The notes under the pieces: generated by a model
Seen by the model: only the letters and a program-made list of their open reading frames with translations
Told to the model about the DNA's origin: nothing
The model's database searches: none
From: Acidobacteriota bacterium
GTDB lineage: Bacteria; Acidobacteriota; Terriglobia; Bryobacterales; Bryobacteraceae
NCBI GenBank assembly: GCA_025352795.1
Contig: JANXSF010000130.1
Span: 1-64,000 of the forward strand
Reading direction: 5' to 3'
Length of the DNA stretch: 64,000 bases
Position numbers and translations under genes: made by a program
Shown: in pieces, positions 43,098 through 52,389 of the stretch
Layout: each line of letters starts with the position of its first letter
Position numbering within the stretch: position 1 is the first letter of the stretch

Positions 43098-44789
43098 TTA
43101 CCGTGGAGTAAGTTGCGGCCAATTTGTTTCAATTCCCTGTGCTCTGATACTGGTTTGAAAAGCTGCAAGCTTCTTGGGGTCCTGACGGAATGCCTTGGGC
43201 GATGTGTTGCCTTTCACCGCTGCAGCGGCCAGACATCCGGCAGATTCTCCGATGTTCCATTCCGCCGGATGCAGGCGATAACATCCATTCGTTATGTGCG
43301 TGACTCCAATATTTTTTGCGGCGGCGATCAGGTTTTCAACTCTCTTCGGCAGCAGCGCGCCCAATGGAATTTGAAAGGGCAGGGAACTGACGTCAATGTA
43401 ATTATCACCGCCGGAACTGGGGTGCAAGTCAATACGATAGCTGCCCACACCTACCGAATCGGCAAATGATTCAGCAGTGACTTCTTCCAATTTCTTACCG
43501 GTGGCTTTCATGCGCGCCTCCGCACCAACGTGATGTTCCACCACGGTGAACTCTGCCTGAATACGACGTGATTCACGAATATACGGATATTTTGCCAAGC
43601 CGTCTTCAGTACCTGTTTGATCGTAACGAAGACGCAGGCCAGGCCAACCTTGTTTGCCATCGGCACGGGGAGCTTCGGTTTGCATCCAATATAAGAGTGA
43701 TAGGCTGAGCTGCTTGCCGCGCTCCAAATGGTGAGCGACTTCCGCTTCGCTTACCTCATGCAGGTTCCCCAACCAGTAATCATTTTGTGGCCAATTCACT
43801 AAGGAAATATCGCTTCCAAACGCGCCTGGTTGATGTAGTTTGGCTGCTCCAATGCGGCGATAGAGCCATAGATTCAGGACCCCTGGTGTCACAGCGGCAT
43901 TGGGTCGAGGGTCAAATGTGACCGCGCGCGGCGCCAATGTCGTGGGGTTGCTCATAGACCAACTCAGCAGCTTGCCGGGCCACGCGGGCTTCATCGCCGG
44001 AACGTAATCGCGCCAAAAGGTGTACTCCTTGGGCTTAGGAATTGTATGGTCGCGCCCTTCCTCATAGCCAATTGCAAAGCACACGGTGAACGATTGGATA
44101 TTGGCAGGCTGGGCTGTTTCCGGGGCATGCAATTCGCCCGTAGTCTTGCGCGATTCAAACCCGGTCACATATTCAGTCTTCGATAGGGGGAGCAGGTCAC
44201 CCTGCTCGGTTGCATCAATAAAGACGGGGGCTTCAAGGGTACGTTCTTGCCCCGTTGTCAAACTTTTCACGGCCACGGCTGCGATCTTATCACCAGTCAC
44301 ATCGGCCCGAACCGGCTTGTGTTGGAGCAGCATTGTCAACTGCCCACCGCCGATGTAGGGAGACAGCATTTGTTCCAGAACGGCAAGGGAGACTCGAGGT
44401 TCGTGCGTCAGTTTTGAAACAGAACCGCCACCAGGATTCAGCAATTCATTGGAATGGGCTTCAGGCATCAGACGGTAGTGTTGGCGGTAATATTGGCGGA
44501 TGTTGGATCGGTAGCGTCGGTAGAGTTGAGTTCCGCCGAATTGTTCTATCCAGGGATGCTCATCGGGCGGGACCGCTTGCGCAGTGAGTTGGCCGCCTAC
44601 CCAATCGGTTTCCTCAGTCATGATAACGGTCATGCCGTTGCGCAGTGCCGCCAGGGCCGCGGCGCAACCACCAACACCAGCGCCGATGATGACAACCTGG
44701 GCTCGCAAACTATGAGCTTGGGCTAAGGCCGATGGAAGCAGCAGCAGGCTGGTGGAAGAATGCTTCAGGAAGGTGCGTCGATTGAACAT
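43098..44789 (-). CDS. Tat-exported FAD-dependent oxidoreductase
   Basis: The 563-residue protein begins with a twin-arginine signal (NRRTFLKHSSTSLLLLPSALA) and a Rossmann FAD-binding motif VVIIGAGVGGCAAALAALRNG (about 32-52), then MTEETDWVGGQLTAQAVPP. The family resembles FAD-dependent enzymes of PF12831 (FAD_oxidored), frequent in acidobacteria and planctomycetes, with the late NLIAAAKNIGVTHITNGCYR. The substrate is not predictable. It is divergent from the M20 dipeptidase; repeat copy D lies in the gap. Confidence 0.8.
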   Translation of the reverse strand: MFNRRTFLKHSSTSLLLLPSALAQAHSLRAQVVIIGAGVGGCAAALAALRNGMTVIMTEETDWVGGQLTAQAVPPDEHPWIEQFGGTQLYRRYRSNIRQYYRQHYRLMPEAHSNELLNPGGGSVSKLTHEPRVSLAVLEQMLSPYIGGGQLTMLLQHKPVRADVTGDKIAAVAVKSLTTGQERTLEAPVFIDATEQGDLLPLSKTEYVTGFESRKTTGELHAPETAQPANIQSFTVCFAIGYEEGRDHTIPKPKEYTFWRDYVPAMKPAWPGKLLSWSMSNPTTLAPRAVTFDPRPNAAVTPGVLNLWLYRRIGAAKLHQPGAFGSDISLVNWPQNDYWLGNLHEVSEAEVAHHLERGKQLSLSLLYWMQTEAPRADGKQGWPGLRLRYDQTGTEDGLAKYPYIRESRRIQAEFTVVEHHVGAEARMKATGKKLEEVTAESFADSVGVGSYRIDLHPSSGGDNYIDVSSLPFQIPLGALLPKRVENLIAAAKNIGVTHITNGCYRLHPAEWNIGESAGCLAAAAVKGNTSPKAFRQDPKKLAAFQTSIRAQGIETNWPQLTPR

Positions 44790-44853
44790 GAATATCAGTA
44801 TCCTAACTCAACCGAGGTGTGTGTGGAGCGGTAGCTGTCCTACCTCAAACACC

Positions 44854-44874
44854 GCTCCCTCGCAGTCACGGCTC
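44854..44874 (+). repeat. Intergenic 21-bp repeat, copy D
   Basis: One mismatch to the consensus (A at 44864), followed by GGTATCGG like copy A and then, after a short spacer, GCTCGGATTTCCGCGAT, which matches the tail of copy B. It lies in the divergent gap between the flavoprotein and the dipeptidase genes. Confidence 0.8.
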
Positions 44875-44952
44875 GGTATCGGCCTACCACTACGCTCGGA
44901 TTTCCGCGATTCGCCTGCACTTCTCCCATCACATCTATAATGAAGGTTCGCA

Positions 44953-46323
44953 ATGTCTGAACAAATTAATCAATACGTCGCCCAACACGAATCGCGTTTG
45001 CTGGAAGAATTGCTGGAGTTTTTGCGCATCCCCAGCATCAGCACGCTCCCCGAGCATGACGCCGATGTTCAGCGTGCAGCAGAATTCACCGCTGCCAGCT
45101 TGCGCGCCGCAGGGATGGAAAATGTGGAAGTGATTGCCACCGCTAAGCATCCGCTGGTGTATGCCGATTGGATGCATGCTCCAGGCAAACCCACCGTGCT
45201 TTGCTATGGCCACTTCGATGTGCAGCCGCCCGACCCTTTAGAACTTTGGGAGACTCCACCGTTTGAGCCTACGCTGCGCAATGGAAATATTTACGCGCGC
45301 GGTTCGGCTGATGACAAGGGCCAGTTCTACATGCACGTGAAAGCCGTGGAAGCGCTGCGGGCAGTGCATGGTGCGTTGCCAGTCAATGTGAAGTTTTTGA
45401 TTGAGGGCGAAGAGGAAGTAGGCGGGGCATCGGTTACGAAATATGTAGAAGAAAATCCCACAAAGCTGAAGGCCGATGTGGCGTTGGTGTCCGATACGCA
45501 CATGTATGCCGAAGGCTTGCCAACATTGTGCATCGGCTTACGTGGGCTGGTTTATATGGAGATTGAAGCCACCGGACCCATGCGCGATTTGCATTCGGGA
45601 TTATACGGTGGTGCGGCTCCCAATGCTGTATTTGGATTGATGGAACTGCTTTCGAAATTGAAAGATGCGCAGGGCAAGATTCTGGTGCCAGGGATTTATG
45701 AAGACGTGCAGGCTCCAGCAAAAGCAGAATTGGAAAGTTGGAAATCGTTGCCATTTACCGAGGCTGGATTTCTTGCTAAGGAAGTGGGCTCTACTCAATT
45801 GACAGGCGAAGCGGGCTTCTCTGTGATGGAACGCACCTGGGCTCGGCCAACGTTAGAGGTCCACGGCATTGCTGGAGGCTTTGTGGGAGCTGGCGCAAAG
45901 ACCGTGATTCCAGCCAAAGCCACAGCAAAGGTGAGTATGCGTCTGGTGCCGAATCAGAACGCTGACAAAGTGGTTGCGGCGTTTAAGAAGTACGTCGCAG
46001 AAGTGACGCCTGCGGGCATTCAAGTAGAAGTGCGCGTGCTGAGTGCAGGCCCTGCCATTGTAGTGAACCCCGACCATCAGGCGATTGCTGTGGCCGCCAA
46101 AGCGTTTTCCGATGTTATGGGAAAGCCGACTGTGTTCACACGGTCTGGCGGATCCATTCCGATTGTGGGCGATTTCGCGAAGCATTTGGGCATCCCAACC
46201 GTGCTGATGGGATTTGGACTTCCTGATGATGGGCTGCATTCGCCGAATGAAAAGTATAAACTGGCAAACTATTACGCTGGCATAAAAACAGTGGCTCACT
46301 TTTTTGAACTCTATGGGAACTAG
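44953..46323 (+). CDS. M20 family dipeptidase
   Basis: The 456-residue cytoplasmic zinc peptidase resembles the M20A/carnosinase-like dipeptidases (PepV/CNDP-like). Metal and catalytic residues are visible in CYGHFDVQPPDP, YARGSADDKGQFYMHVKA, IEGEEEVGGAS, ALVSDTHMY and the late SGGSIPIVGDFAKHLGIP with GFGLPDDGLHSPNE. It likely cleaves dipeptides taken up from protein degradation. TATAAT at 44936 and AAGG near 44943 precede the ATG. It overlaps the murJ start. Confidence 0.9.
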   Translation: MSEQINQYVAQHESRLLEELLEFLRIPSISTLPEHDADVQRAAEFTAASLRAAGMENVEVIATAKHPLVYADWMHAPGKPTVLCYGHFDVQPPDPLELWETPPFEPTLRNGNIYARGSADDKGQFYMHVKAVEALRAVHGALPVNVKFLIEGEEEVGGASVTKYVEENPTKLKADVALVSDTHMYAEGLPTLCIGLRGLVYMEIEATGPMRDLHSGLYGGAAPNAVFGLMELLSKLKDAQGKILVPGIYEDVQAPAKAELESWKSLPFTEAGFLAKEVGSTQLTGEAGFSVMERTWARPTLEVHGIAGGFVGAGAKTVIPAKATAKVSMRLVPNQNADKVVAAFKKYVAEVTPAGIQVEVRVLSAGPAIVVNPDHQAIAVAAKAFSDVMGKPTVFTRSGGSIPIVGDFAKHLGIPTVLMGFGLPDDGLHSPNEKYKLANYYAGIKTVAHFFELYGN

Positions 46324-47974
46324 CGCGGACGTGGAGCTGCCCGATACAACTGAGCAATCCGCAAACAGCACCAAGCTGGCGCGGGCTGCTGGGGCTGCGT
46401 CCATCGCTGTTTTCACCAGTCGCATTACAGGCCTTGTGCGTGAGATTATTCTTACCCGGAAGTTTGGCGCCAGTATGGATTACGAAGCCTTTCTGTTGGG
46501 CTTTCGCATTCCTAACCTGACTCGCGATTTGTTCGCCGAAGGGGCGTTATCCTCAGCGTTTGTGCCGGTGTTTGTGGAATACCTCACCACGAAGAATAAG
46601 GAAGAAGCAGCACGGCTAGCGAATTTGGTGGCCACCGGCATCATAATCATTGTCGGAACCTTCTGCCTTTTCGGGATCGCTGCCGCTCCGTTATTAGTGG
46701 AAGCGTCCGGTTCCGGATTTCATCAAGTGCCGGGTAAGTTTGAACAAGCGGTGCTGATGACGCGGATCATGAGCCCGTTTCTATTGCTGGTGTCTTTAGC
46801 AGCACAGGCCATGGGAATTTTGAATGCGTTGAACATGTATGCGCTGCCAGCCTTCTCTTCGACATTGTTTAATGTGGGTTCGGTTGCGACGGGTTTGTTC
46901 TTAGGATTTGTGGCCAACGGTTTTTTGGGCATCTCACACATTGAGGGGGTGGCCTGGGGTGTGGTGATTGGCGGGGCTATGCAACTATTTGTGCAAGTGC
47001 CCAGCCTGATGCGCCATGGCTTTGTCTTCAAACCTGCGTTTGACTGGTCACATCCGGGATTGCGACGGATTCTTCGAACGATGGGTCCGGCCATTTTGGG
47101 CAACGCAGCGGTGCAAATCAACGTGTTTGTGAACAGCAATTTTGCGTCGCATATTGTAGATCCGCAACGCGGGGCCAACGGCGCAGTCAGTTGGCTAAAC
47201 TGTTCCTTCCGATTCATGCAACTGCCGTTGGGCGTATTCGGCGTGGCCATTGCCAGTGCCACATTACCAGCCATTGCCCGAGCCGCAGGGCTGGGTGACA
47301 TGACAGAATTCCGCAGAACGCTAGGCCGTTCGTTAGGCATGGTGCTGTTGCTAACGGTACCTTCTTCCGTGGGACTGGCGATTCTGGGGCAATCGGTGGT
47401 AGGGGCGATTTACGAAGGCGGCAAGTTCAATCATTACGATACGGAGCAGACTGCCTATGCGTTGAGTTTCTTTGCAATCGGTTTGGCGGCCTATTCTTGT
47501 TTGAAAGTGTTGACCCCGGCATTTTATGCGCTGAAGGATTCGCGCACGCCCATGTTGATCAGCCTGGCTTCGGTGGTGGTGAATTACGTAGTAGCATCAC
47601 AGATGAGCAAGTCGGTTGGTCATGCAGGATTGGCGCTATCCACTTCAGCCGTGGCCCTCACCGGGGCTGCGGCGCAATATGTGATTCTGCAACGAAGGTT
47701 GGGAACCATTGGTGGACAACTTTTAATGGAAACGGTTTCGAAAGTGGCAGCCAGTTCATGTGTGATGGCGGTTGCTGTTTTGGGGGTGGCCAGTGTGGTG
47801 GGCCACCTTGTTCCGGTTGGCAAAATGCAGTATTGGATGAATATTCTAGTCACTATCCCAATGGGGGCTGTGACGTATTATTTGGCTTGCCGGTTGCTGG
47901 GAGTTTCTGAACTGGAAACGGCATCTCGCGCGATAATGGGTCCGCTGGCTCGATTACGTGCTAAAATTCTATGA
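46313..47974 (+). CDS. murJ: Lipid II flippase MurJ (MviN)
   Basis: MurJ moves lipid II across the inner membrane for peptidoglycan synthesis. The 553-residue MATE/MOP-superfamily protein has about 14 membrane helices, the N-terminal SRITGLVREIILTRKFGAS with FLLGFRIPNLTRDLFAEGAL and SSAFVPVF (cationic groove arginines), and ALPAFSSTLFNVGS, LQLPLGVFGVAIASATLPAI-like, YAL FYALKDSRTP segments. The ATG at 46313 overlaps the dipeptidase stop. An upstream TTG start at 46304 is possible but unlikely. Confidence 0.93.
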   Translation: MGTSADVELPDTTEQSANSTKLARAAGAASIAVFTSRITGLVREIILTRKFGASMDYEAFLLGFRIPNLTRDLFAEGALSSAFVPVFVEYLTTKNKEEAARLANLVATGIIIIVGTFCLFGIAAAPLLVEASGSGFHQVPGKFEQAVLMTRIMSPFLLLVSLAAQAMGILNALNMYALPAFSSTLFNVGSVATGLFLGFVANGFLGISHIEGVAWGVVIGGAMQLFVQVPSLMRHGFVFKPAFDWSHPGLRRILRTMGPAILGNAAVQINVFVNSNFASHIVDPQRGANGAVSWLNCSFRFMQLPLGVFGVAIASATLPAIARAAGLGDMTEFRRTLGRSLGMVLLLTVPSSVGLAILGQSVVGAIYEGGKFNHYDTEQTAYALSFFAIGLAAYSCLKVLTPAFYALKDSRTPMLISLASVVVNYVVASQMSKSVGHAGLALSTSAVALTGAAAQYVILQRRLGTIGGQLLMETVSKVAASSCVMAVAVLGVASVVGHLVPVGKMQYWMNILVTIPMGAVTYYLACRLLGVSELETASRAIMGPLARLRAKIL

Positions 47975-47984
47975 AACGACAAAA

Positions 47985-48737
47985 ATGATATCCGAGTTGA
48001 AGCTAGTCCTCCAGGTTCAGAAAATGGACCTCAGAATAGCGGAGCTTGAAAAGGAAATCGCCCGCCTCCCTTTGGAAGTGGCGCGAATCGAGAAGGCGCT
48101 GGATTCCCACAAGCGTCGACTGGATGCCGATAAGGCTGCCCTGAGTGCCAATCTCCGCGATCGCAAGAAGCTCGAAGGTGACATACAAGGTCATCAAGGG
48201 AAGATCACCAAGCTCAAAGATCAGATCATGCAAGCGAAGACGAACGAGCAGTTAAAAGCGTTCCAGCATGAAATCACTTTCGGCGAAACTGAAATTACCA
48301 AGAGCGAAGAGCAAACTATTGTGCTGATGGCCCAAGCTGAACCGCTGGAAGCTGCGGTGAAGCGTGCGGAGAAGGCACTGGCTGAAGAAAAAGTTCAGGT
48401 GGATGCTGAGAAGGATCGCACAGAAGCTCGCACGGCGGAAAACAAACAATTTCATGATGTGGCGATAGCTGAGCGCAAGAAATTGATGACTCAGTTGCCG
48501 AAGACACTGACCATAATGTACGACCGCCTCCGCAAAAAGCACAAGAACGGTCTTGTGATTGGGGAAGTGAATGAGGGTCGATGTTCGGGTTGCCAGATGA
48601 TGCTACGGCTGCAATATTTCCAGGAATTGCGAGTGACGGATAAGATCATGACTTGCGAAACTTGTGGGCGGATGCTGTTTCACAGCCCACCCAAGGATTC
48701 CACCCAAGACAACGTGGTGGCACCTAAGGCATTGTAG
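47985..48737 (+). CDS. Coiled-coil protein with C-terminal C4 zinc ribbon
   Basis: The 250-residue cytoplasmic protein has a long N-terminal coiled coil (residues ~5-180; heptads such as IARLPLEVARIEKALDSHKR) and a C-terminal C4 zinc ribbon (RCSGCQMML and ITCETC-like MTCETCGRMLF). The family (zf-RING_7 type) is widespread in bacteria and of unclear function, in places linked to flagella or RNA. The ATG at 47985 is chosen; the frame also opens with GTG at 47958. It follows murJ closely (11 bases). Confidence 0.85.
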   Translation: MISELKLVLQVQKMDLRIAELEKEIARLPLEVARIEKALDSHKRRLDADKAALSANLRDRKKLEGDIQGHQGKITKLKDQIMQAKTNEQLKAFQHEITFGETEITKSEEQTIVLMAQAEPLEAAVKRAEKALAEEKVQVDAEKDRTEARTAENKQFHDVAIAERKKLMTQLPKTLTIMYDRLRKKHKNGLVIGEVNEGRCSGCQMMLRLQYFQELRVTDKIMTCETCGRMLFHSPPKDSTQDNVVAPKAL

Positions 48738-48795
48738 TTAAGGGACTTGAATGGTCTCTCGATAAATTCACAAGTTTTTTGCTTTCCTTTTTTTG

Positions 48796-48834
48796 ACCGA
48801 AGCATTACCATTGTTAACAATACGTTACTTCGGT
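48796..48834. promoter_or_regulatory. Palindromic site in front of the second TonB receptor
   Basis: ACCGAAG (48796-48802) and CTTCGGT (48828-48834) form a perfect 7-bp inverted repeat enclosing another palindrome, TTGTTAACAA (48811-48820). The element sits right before the GAGGGG ribosome site, so it may be an operator or an RNA hairpin controlling receptor translation. Confidence 0.5.
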
Positions 48835-48845
48835 TGAGGGGAAAC

Positions 48846-51800
48846 ATGTTCAATAAAACTATTCGTGCAATCTCACTTGCGACTGCATTTTTTTCAGTTT
48901 CAGCGGTCGGCTTGCTTGCGCAGGTAGGAGCACGCTTAGAAGGAGTTGTTGAAGACCAAACCGGTGCCGTCGTTGTAGGCGCCAAAGTCACTTCAATTAA
49001 CTCTAAGACGCAAGCGCATCAGGAAACCACTTCCGGCGCGGATGGTCGATTTGTTTTCCCGGTGGTTCAAGCCGGTATTTACTCCTTAACCGCAGAAGCA
49101 GCAGGATTTCGCAAATCCGTACTAGCCAATGTTGAAATCGGAATTGCCGCCGTTTCTTCTTTTGTCATCAAACTGGAAGTGGGGCAAGCGGCGGAAAGCG
49201 TGACCGTTGAGGCCAACACGGTGTCGGTCCAAACCGCGCAATCGCAGATTTCGCGCGCAGTGAACCTGAAGGACATTGACACTCTTCCGCAATTGGGAAG
49301 AACTCCAATTATTCTTGCCGCCTACCAACCTGGTGTATCTACCGACGCTGGTGACCCCACTTTCTCCCGCATCAACGGAGCTCGGCAGGGAAGCAACAAT
49401 GCTCGTCTGGATGGCATTGATATCAACGATTCGGTGGTGCCACGTTTAGGGCTCTCGCTAACTGCCAATAATAGCGATTCCATTGGGGAATTCCGCATCA
49501 TCCTGCAAGGCGGCAACGCGGAGTATGGCCGCAATGCTGGCGGTCAAGTTGAATTGGTTACTCGCAGTGGAAGCAATGTGTTTCACGGCAATGGATTTGA
49601 ATATCTGCGGAACACAGCGTTGAACGCAAACCAGTTCTTTAGTAATCAATCGGGAACGTTACGGCCTAAGTTTATTCAAAACCTATTTGGTGGTTCGTTT
49701 GGCGGGCCTATCTTGAAGAATCGTACCTTCATTTTTGGCAACGTTCAAAGGCGCGATACCAAACAGGAGACGGTTAGGAACCGCACAGTTTTAACCCCCG
49801 AGGCGAAAGCAGGTTTATTCCGGTGGACTCCAACGACCGGCGGAGCGGTTCAGACTTTTGACATTGCAGCCAATGATCCCTTGAAGAAAGGCGTTGATCC
49901 GGCAGTTAAAAAATTATTCGATCTTCTGCCTACTTCAAACAATGGCGACTTGGGTGACGAGCTGAACACCGCTGGTTATCGCTTTAACAACCCAAGCGGA
50001 AGTTTCGAGGATCAGTTTACGATTCGTGGGGACCATAACGTGACGAATAATCACCGAGTTTTCATGCGATGGAGCTGGCAGCGTAACCTTTCGATTGATG
50101 CTTTAAATACGGCGGATGCGCCTTTCCCAGGAGGCATTCAAGGCTCGCAGGGAGGCCACCGCTGGGGCTACGGAATTGGTTCCGATTGGAATTTGACACC
50201 CACTGTGGTGAATGAATTCCGCATTGGTCATCAGAGCGCAACTACGGCGTTCAATCGACCGGGTCGCATTCCAGGGCCACAGATCATCCCTAACCTTTAC
50301 ACCAATCCTATTCTGCCGATCTTCGCACAAGGACGAAATTCTCCGGTTTTGGATATTAGCGATTCACTCACCAAGATTTGGGGTAAGCACGCTTTCAAAG
50401 CAGGCTTCTCATTCCGGAATACTTTGCAGTATGGATACAACGACGCTGGCATTTATCCCAATGTTTCGCTGGGTACTGGCAACGGCAATTTGGTAGCATC
50501 CACTTTTGGTCCACAGGGGCTTTCAGGTACGCTGAGGACCAGATTTGAGAACCTTTACAACGACGTGTTGGGTCGTATGGATCGAGTTGTGCAGACTTAC
50601 TACAGCGATTTGCAAAAGTTTCAAGGTCCCGGAACTCCACGCGTTCGAAATTTTATCCTCAATGAAAGCGGTTACTTCCTGCAAGACGATTGGCGTGTAG
50701 CCCGAAATTTCACATTGAACTTTGGTTTGCGATATGAGTACTTCGCAGTTCCTAAAGAACGCGATTCTTTGCAAGGAAATCTGGACAAGATCACCAATGT
50801 AAATTCGGTTTCACAGATAGGCGACCTTACGGTACAGAAGACCAACAACTGGTACAACCCGGACCGAAATAATTTTGCTCCTCGGGCTGGATTTGCTTGG
50901 GATGTTAAAGGCAATGGAAAGACAGCGATTCGGGGCAACTACGGTATATTTTATGACCGTGCCATTGGCGCTGTGGTTAGTCTAGCTGATGGAAATACTC
51001 CAGGATTTTCGTTTACTTCCGAGGTATTCCCTAATTCCGTCGCGGGCTCAGACAACCGATCTGGCTTAGGCATTCCGGCGACTGCCCAACCCCCAGCACC
51101 TGTTCTGACTTTGCCGCAAACCCGCTCCTTTTCAGTTGTAGGATTTAATCCGAACTTGGCCACCGGTTACGTGCAGAGCTTTGCGCTTAATGTGCAACAC
51201 GAAATTGCACGAAATACAATTTTGGAAGTGGGCTACGTAGGTTCCCGTGGAGTGAAGCTATTTATGAACCGCGATCTGAACCAGACTCGCATCAATGAGG
51301 ATTTCCTCAAGTCCTTTAAGGAAATTCAGGCATTCCAGACCTCTGGCGCTGCTCCCTCGGCATCCAATACATTGGTACGGATCTACGGCACACCTTCTGC
51401 GGTTCTAACCGGATTGGGAGCTTCGAACTTTACTCAAGGCCGCGTTGGTACAGCAGCTGATAATTTGGATCGCACTCAATACACGCGGTACGCAGCGGCT
51501 GGAGTATCGCCATTCTACCTTCGTAATTTCCCGCAATTCAATCAAGTCGTTTATGGAAACAACGATGGGCGATCCTACTATAATTCTTTGCAAATCAGCG
51601 TTCGGCGCAATGTCGGCGCGTTGCGTACTGCGGTGAACTATACGTTCAGCAAGAGTGTGGACAACGTTTCCGTAGACGGCAATGGTTTCACTAATACGAT
51701 TGATAATTTCAATCTGAAGTTGAACAGGGGCCGTAGCGATGTGGACCGTCCGCATGTGTTCAACATGTCCGCCAGTTATACCTTGCCCATCGGTAAAGGG

Positions 51801-52298
51801 CTGAAGTTCGGAGGCAACATGCCCGGCTGGGCGAATTCCTTAGTCGGCGGTTGGGACATTGGCGTTCTCAGCAATTGGCAGAGCGGCGCACCATTCACAG
51901 TAAGTTCACAGAGGGCGACAACTTCGGGGCAAACCACTTGGGCAAATTATACGGGTGATCGCACCATTGGTAGCGTTGACCGGCGTGGGGACGGCGTCTT
52001 CTTCTATAGTGCTGATGAAAATAAACGCTTCAGTTATCCGGTGGCTGGGGAAATTGGCAATTCGGGTCGTAACAGCTTCCGTAATCCTAGATACTTCAAT
52101 GCCGACGCCTCTCTCATCAAGAGATTCAAACTGTTTGAGACACATGCGGTGACATTCCGGGCTGAAGCTTACAACGTGTTCAACAACGTGAATTTTACCG
52201 GATTGAGCACCAACTTGGACACACCCTTAACGTTTGGGAAATTCAGTAGCACCACGGCTGCCAGAATCATGCAATTGGCACTGCGATACGACTTCTAG
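48846..52298 (+). CDS. Oar-like TonB-dependent receptor (second copy)
   Basis: The 1150-residue outer-membrane protein begins at the ATG at 48846 behind GAGGGG (an upstream GTG at 48747 adds no signal). It has a signal peptide (IRAISLATAFFSVSAVGLLAQ), a carboxypeptidase-regulatory domain (RLEGVVEDQTGAVVVGAKVT, about 30-110), a plug (NARLDGIDINDSVVPRLGLS, NAGGQVELVTRSGSNVFHGN), and a barrel closing with ALRYDF. Its barrel sequence differs clearly from the receptor at 25567. A strong terminator follows. Neighbouring PSD-type cytochrome genes suggest a degradation locus. Confidence 0.92.
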   Translation: MFNKTIRAISLATAFFSVSAVGLLAQVGARLEGVVEDQTGAVVVGAKVTSINSKTQAHQETTSGADGRFVFPVVQAGIYSLTAEAAGFRKSVLANVEIGIAAVSSFVIKLEVGQAAESVTVEANTVSVQTAQSQISRAVNLKDIDTLPQLGRTPIILAAYQPGVSTDAGDPTFSRINGARQGSNNARLDGIDINDSVVPRLGLSLTANNSDSIGEFRIILQGGNAEYGRNAGGQVELVTRSGSNVFHGNGFEYLRNTALNANQFFSNQSGTLRPKFIQNLFGGSFGGPILKNRTFIFGNVQRRDTKQETVRNRTVLTPEAKAGLFRWTPTTGGAVQTFDIAANDPLKKGVDPAVKKLFDLLPTSNNGDLGDELNTAGYRFNNPSGSFEDQFTIRGDHNVTNNHRVFMRWSWQRNLSIDALNTADAPFPGGIQGSQGGHRWGYGIGSDWNLTPTVVNEFRIGHQSATTAFNRPGRIPGPQIIPNLYTNPILPIFAQGRNSPVLDISDSLTKIWGKHAFKAGFSFRNTLQYGYNDAGIYPNVSLGTGNGNLVASTFGPQGLSGTLRTRFENLYNDVLGRMDRVVQTYYSDLQKFQGPGTPRVRNFILNESGYFLQDDWRVARNFTLNFGLRYEYFAVPKERDSLQGNLDKITNVNSVSQIGDLTVQKTNNWYNPDRNNFAPRAGFAWDVKGNGKTAIRGNYGIFYDRAIGAVVSLADGNTPGFSFTSEVFPNSVAGSDNRSGLGIPATAQPPAPVLTLPQTRSFSVVGFNPNLATGYVQSFALNVQHEIARNTILEVGYVGSRGVKLFMNRDLNQTRINEDFLKSFKEIQAFQTSGAAPSASNTLVRIYGTPSAVLTGLGASNFTQGRVGTAADNLDRTQYTRYAAAGVSPFYLRNFPQFNQVVYGNNDGRSYYNSLQISVRRNVGALRTAVNYTFSKSVDNVSVDGNGFTNTIDNFNLKLNRGRSDVDRPHVFNMSASYTLPIGKGLKFGGNMPGWANSLVGGWDIGVLSNWQSGAPFTVSSQRATTSGQTTWANYTGDRTIGSVDRRGDGVFFYSADENKRFSYPVAGEIGNSGRNSFRNPRYFNADASLIKRFKLFETHAVTFRAEAYNVFNNVNFTGLSTNLDTPLTFGKFSSTTAARIMQLALRYDF

Positions 52299-52320
52299 AT
52301 CCTGCACCAGCTCAGTCAGA

Positions 52321-52360
52321 AAACGGCGTCCAGTCTCCCCAAAGACTGGACGCCGTTTTT
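52321..52360 (+). terminator. Strong rho-independent terminator
   Basis: AAACGGCGTCCAGTC (52321-52335) pairs perfectly with GACTGGACGCCGTTT (52344-52358) around loop TCCCCAAA and runs into a T tract. It closes the TonB receptor gene. Confidence 0.95.
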
Positions 52361-52376
52361 ATTAATTCAGTCGCCG

Positions 52377-52382
52377 TATAAT
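52377..52382 (+). promoter_or_regulatory. -10 TATAAT of the DUF1549/DUF1553 operon
   Basis: Consensus TATAAT ends seven bases before the ATG at 52390; no Shine-Dalgarno fits. The -35 region would fall in the terminator T tract, so it is not recognisable. Confidence 0.5.
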
Positions 52383-52389
52383 TGGGTAC

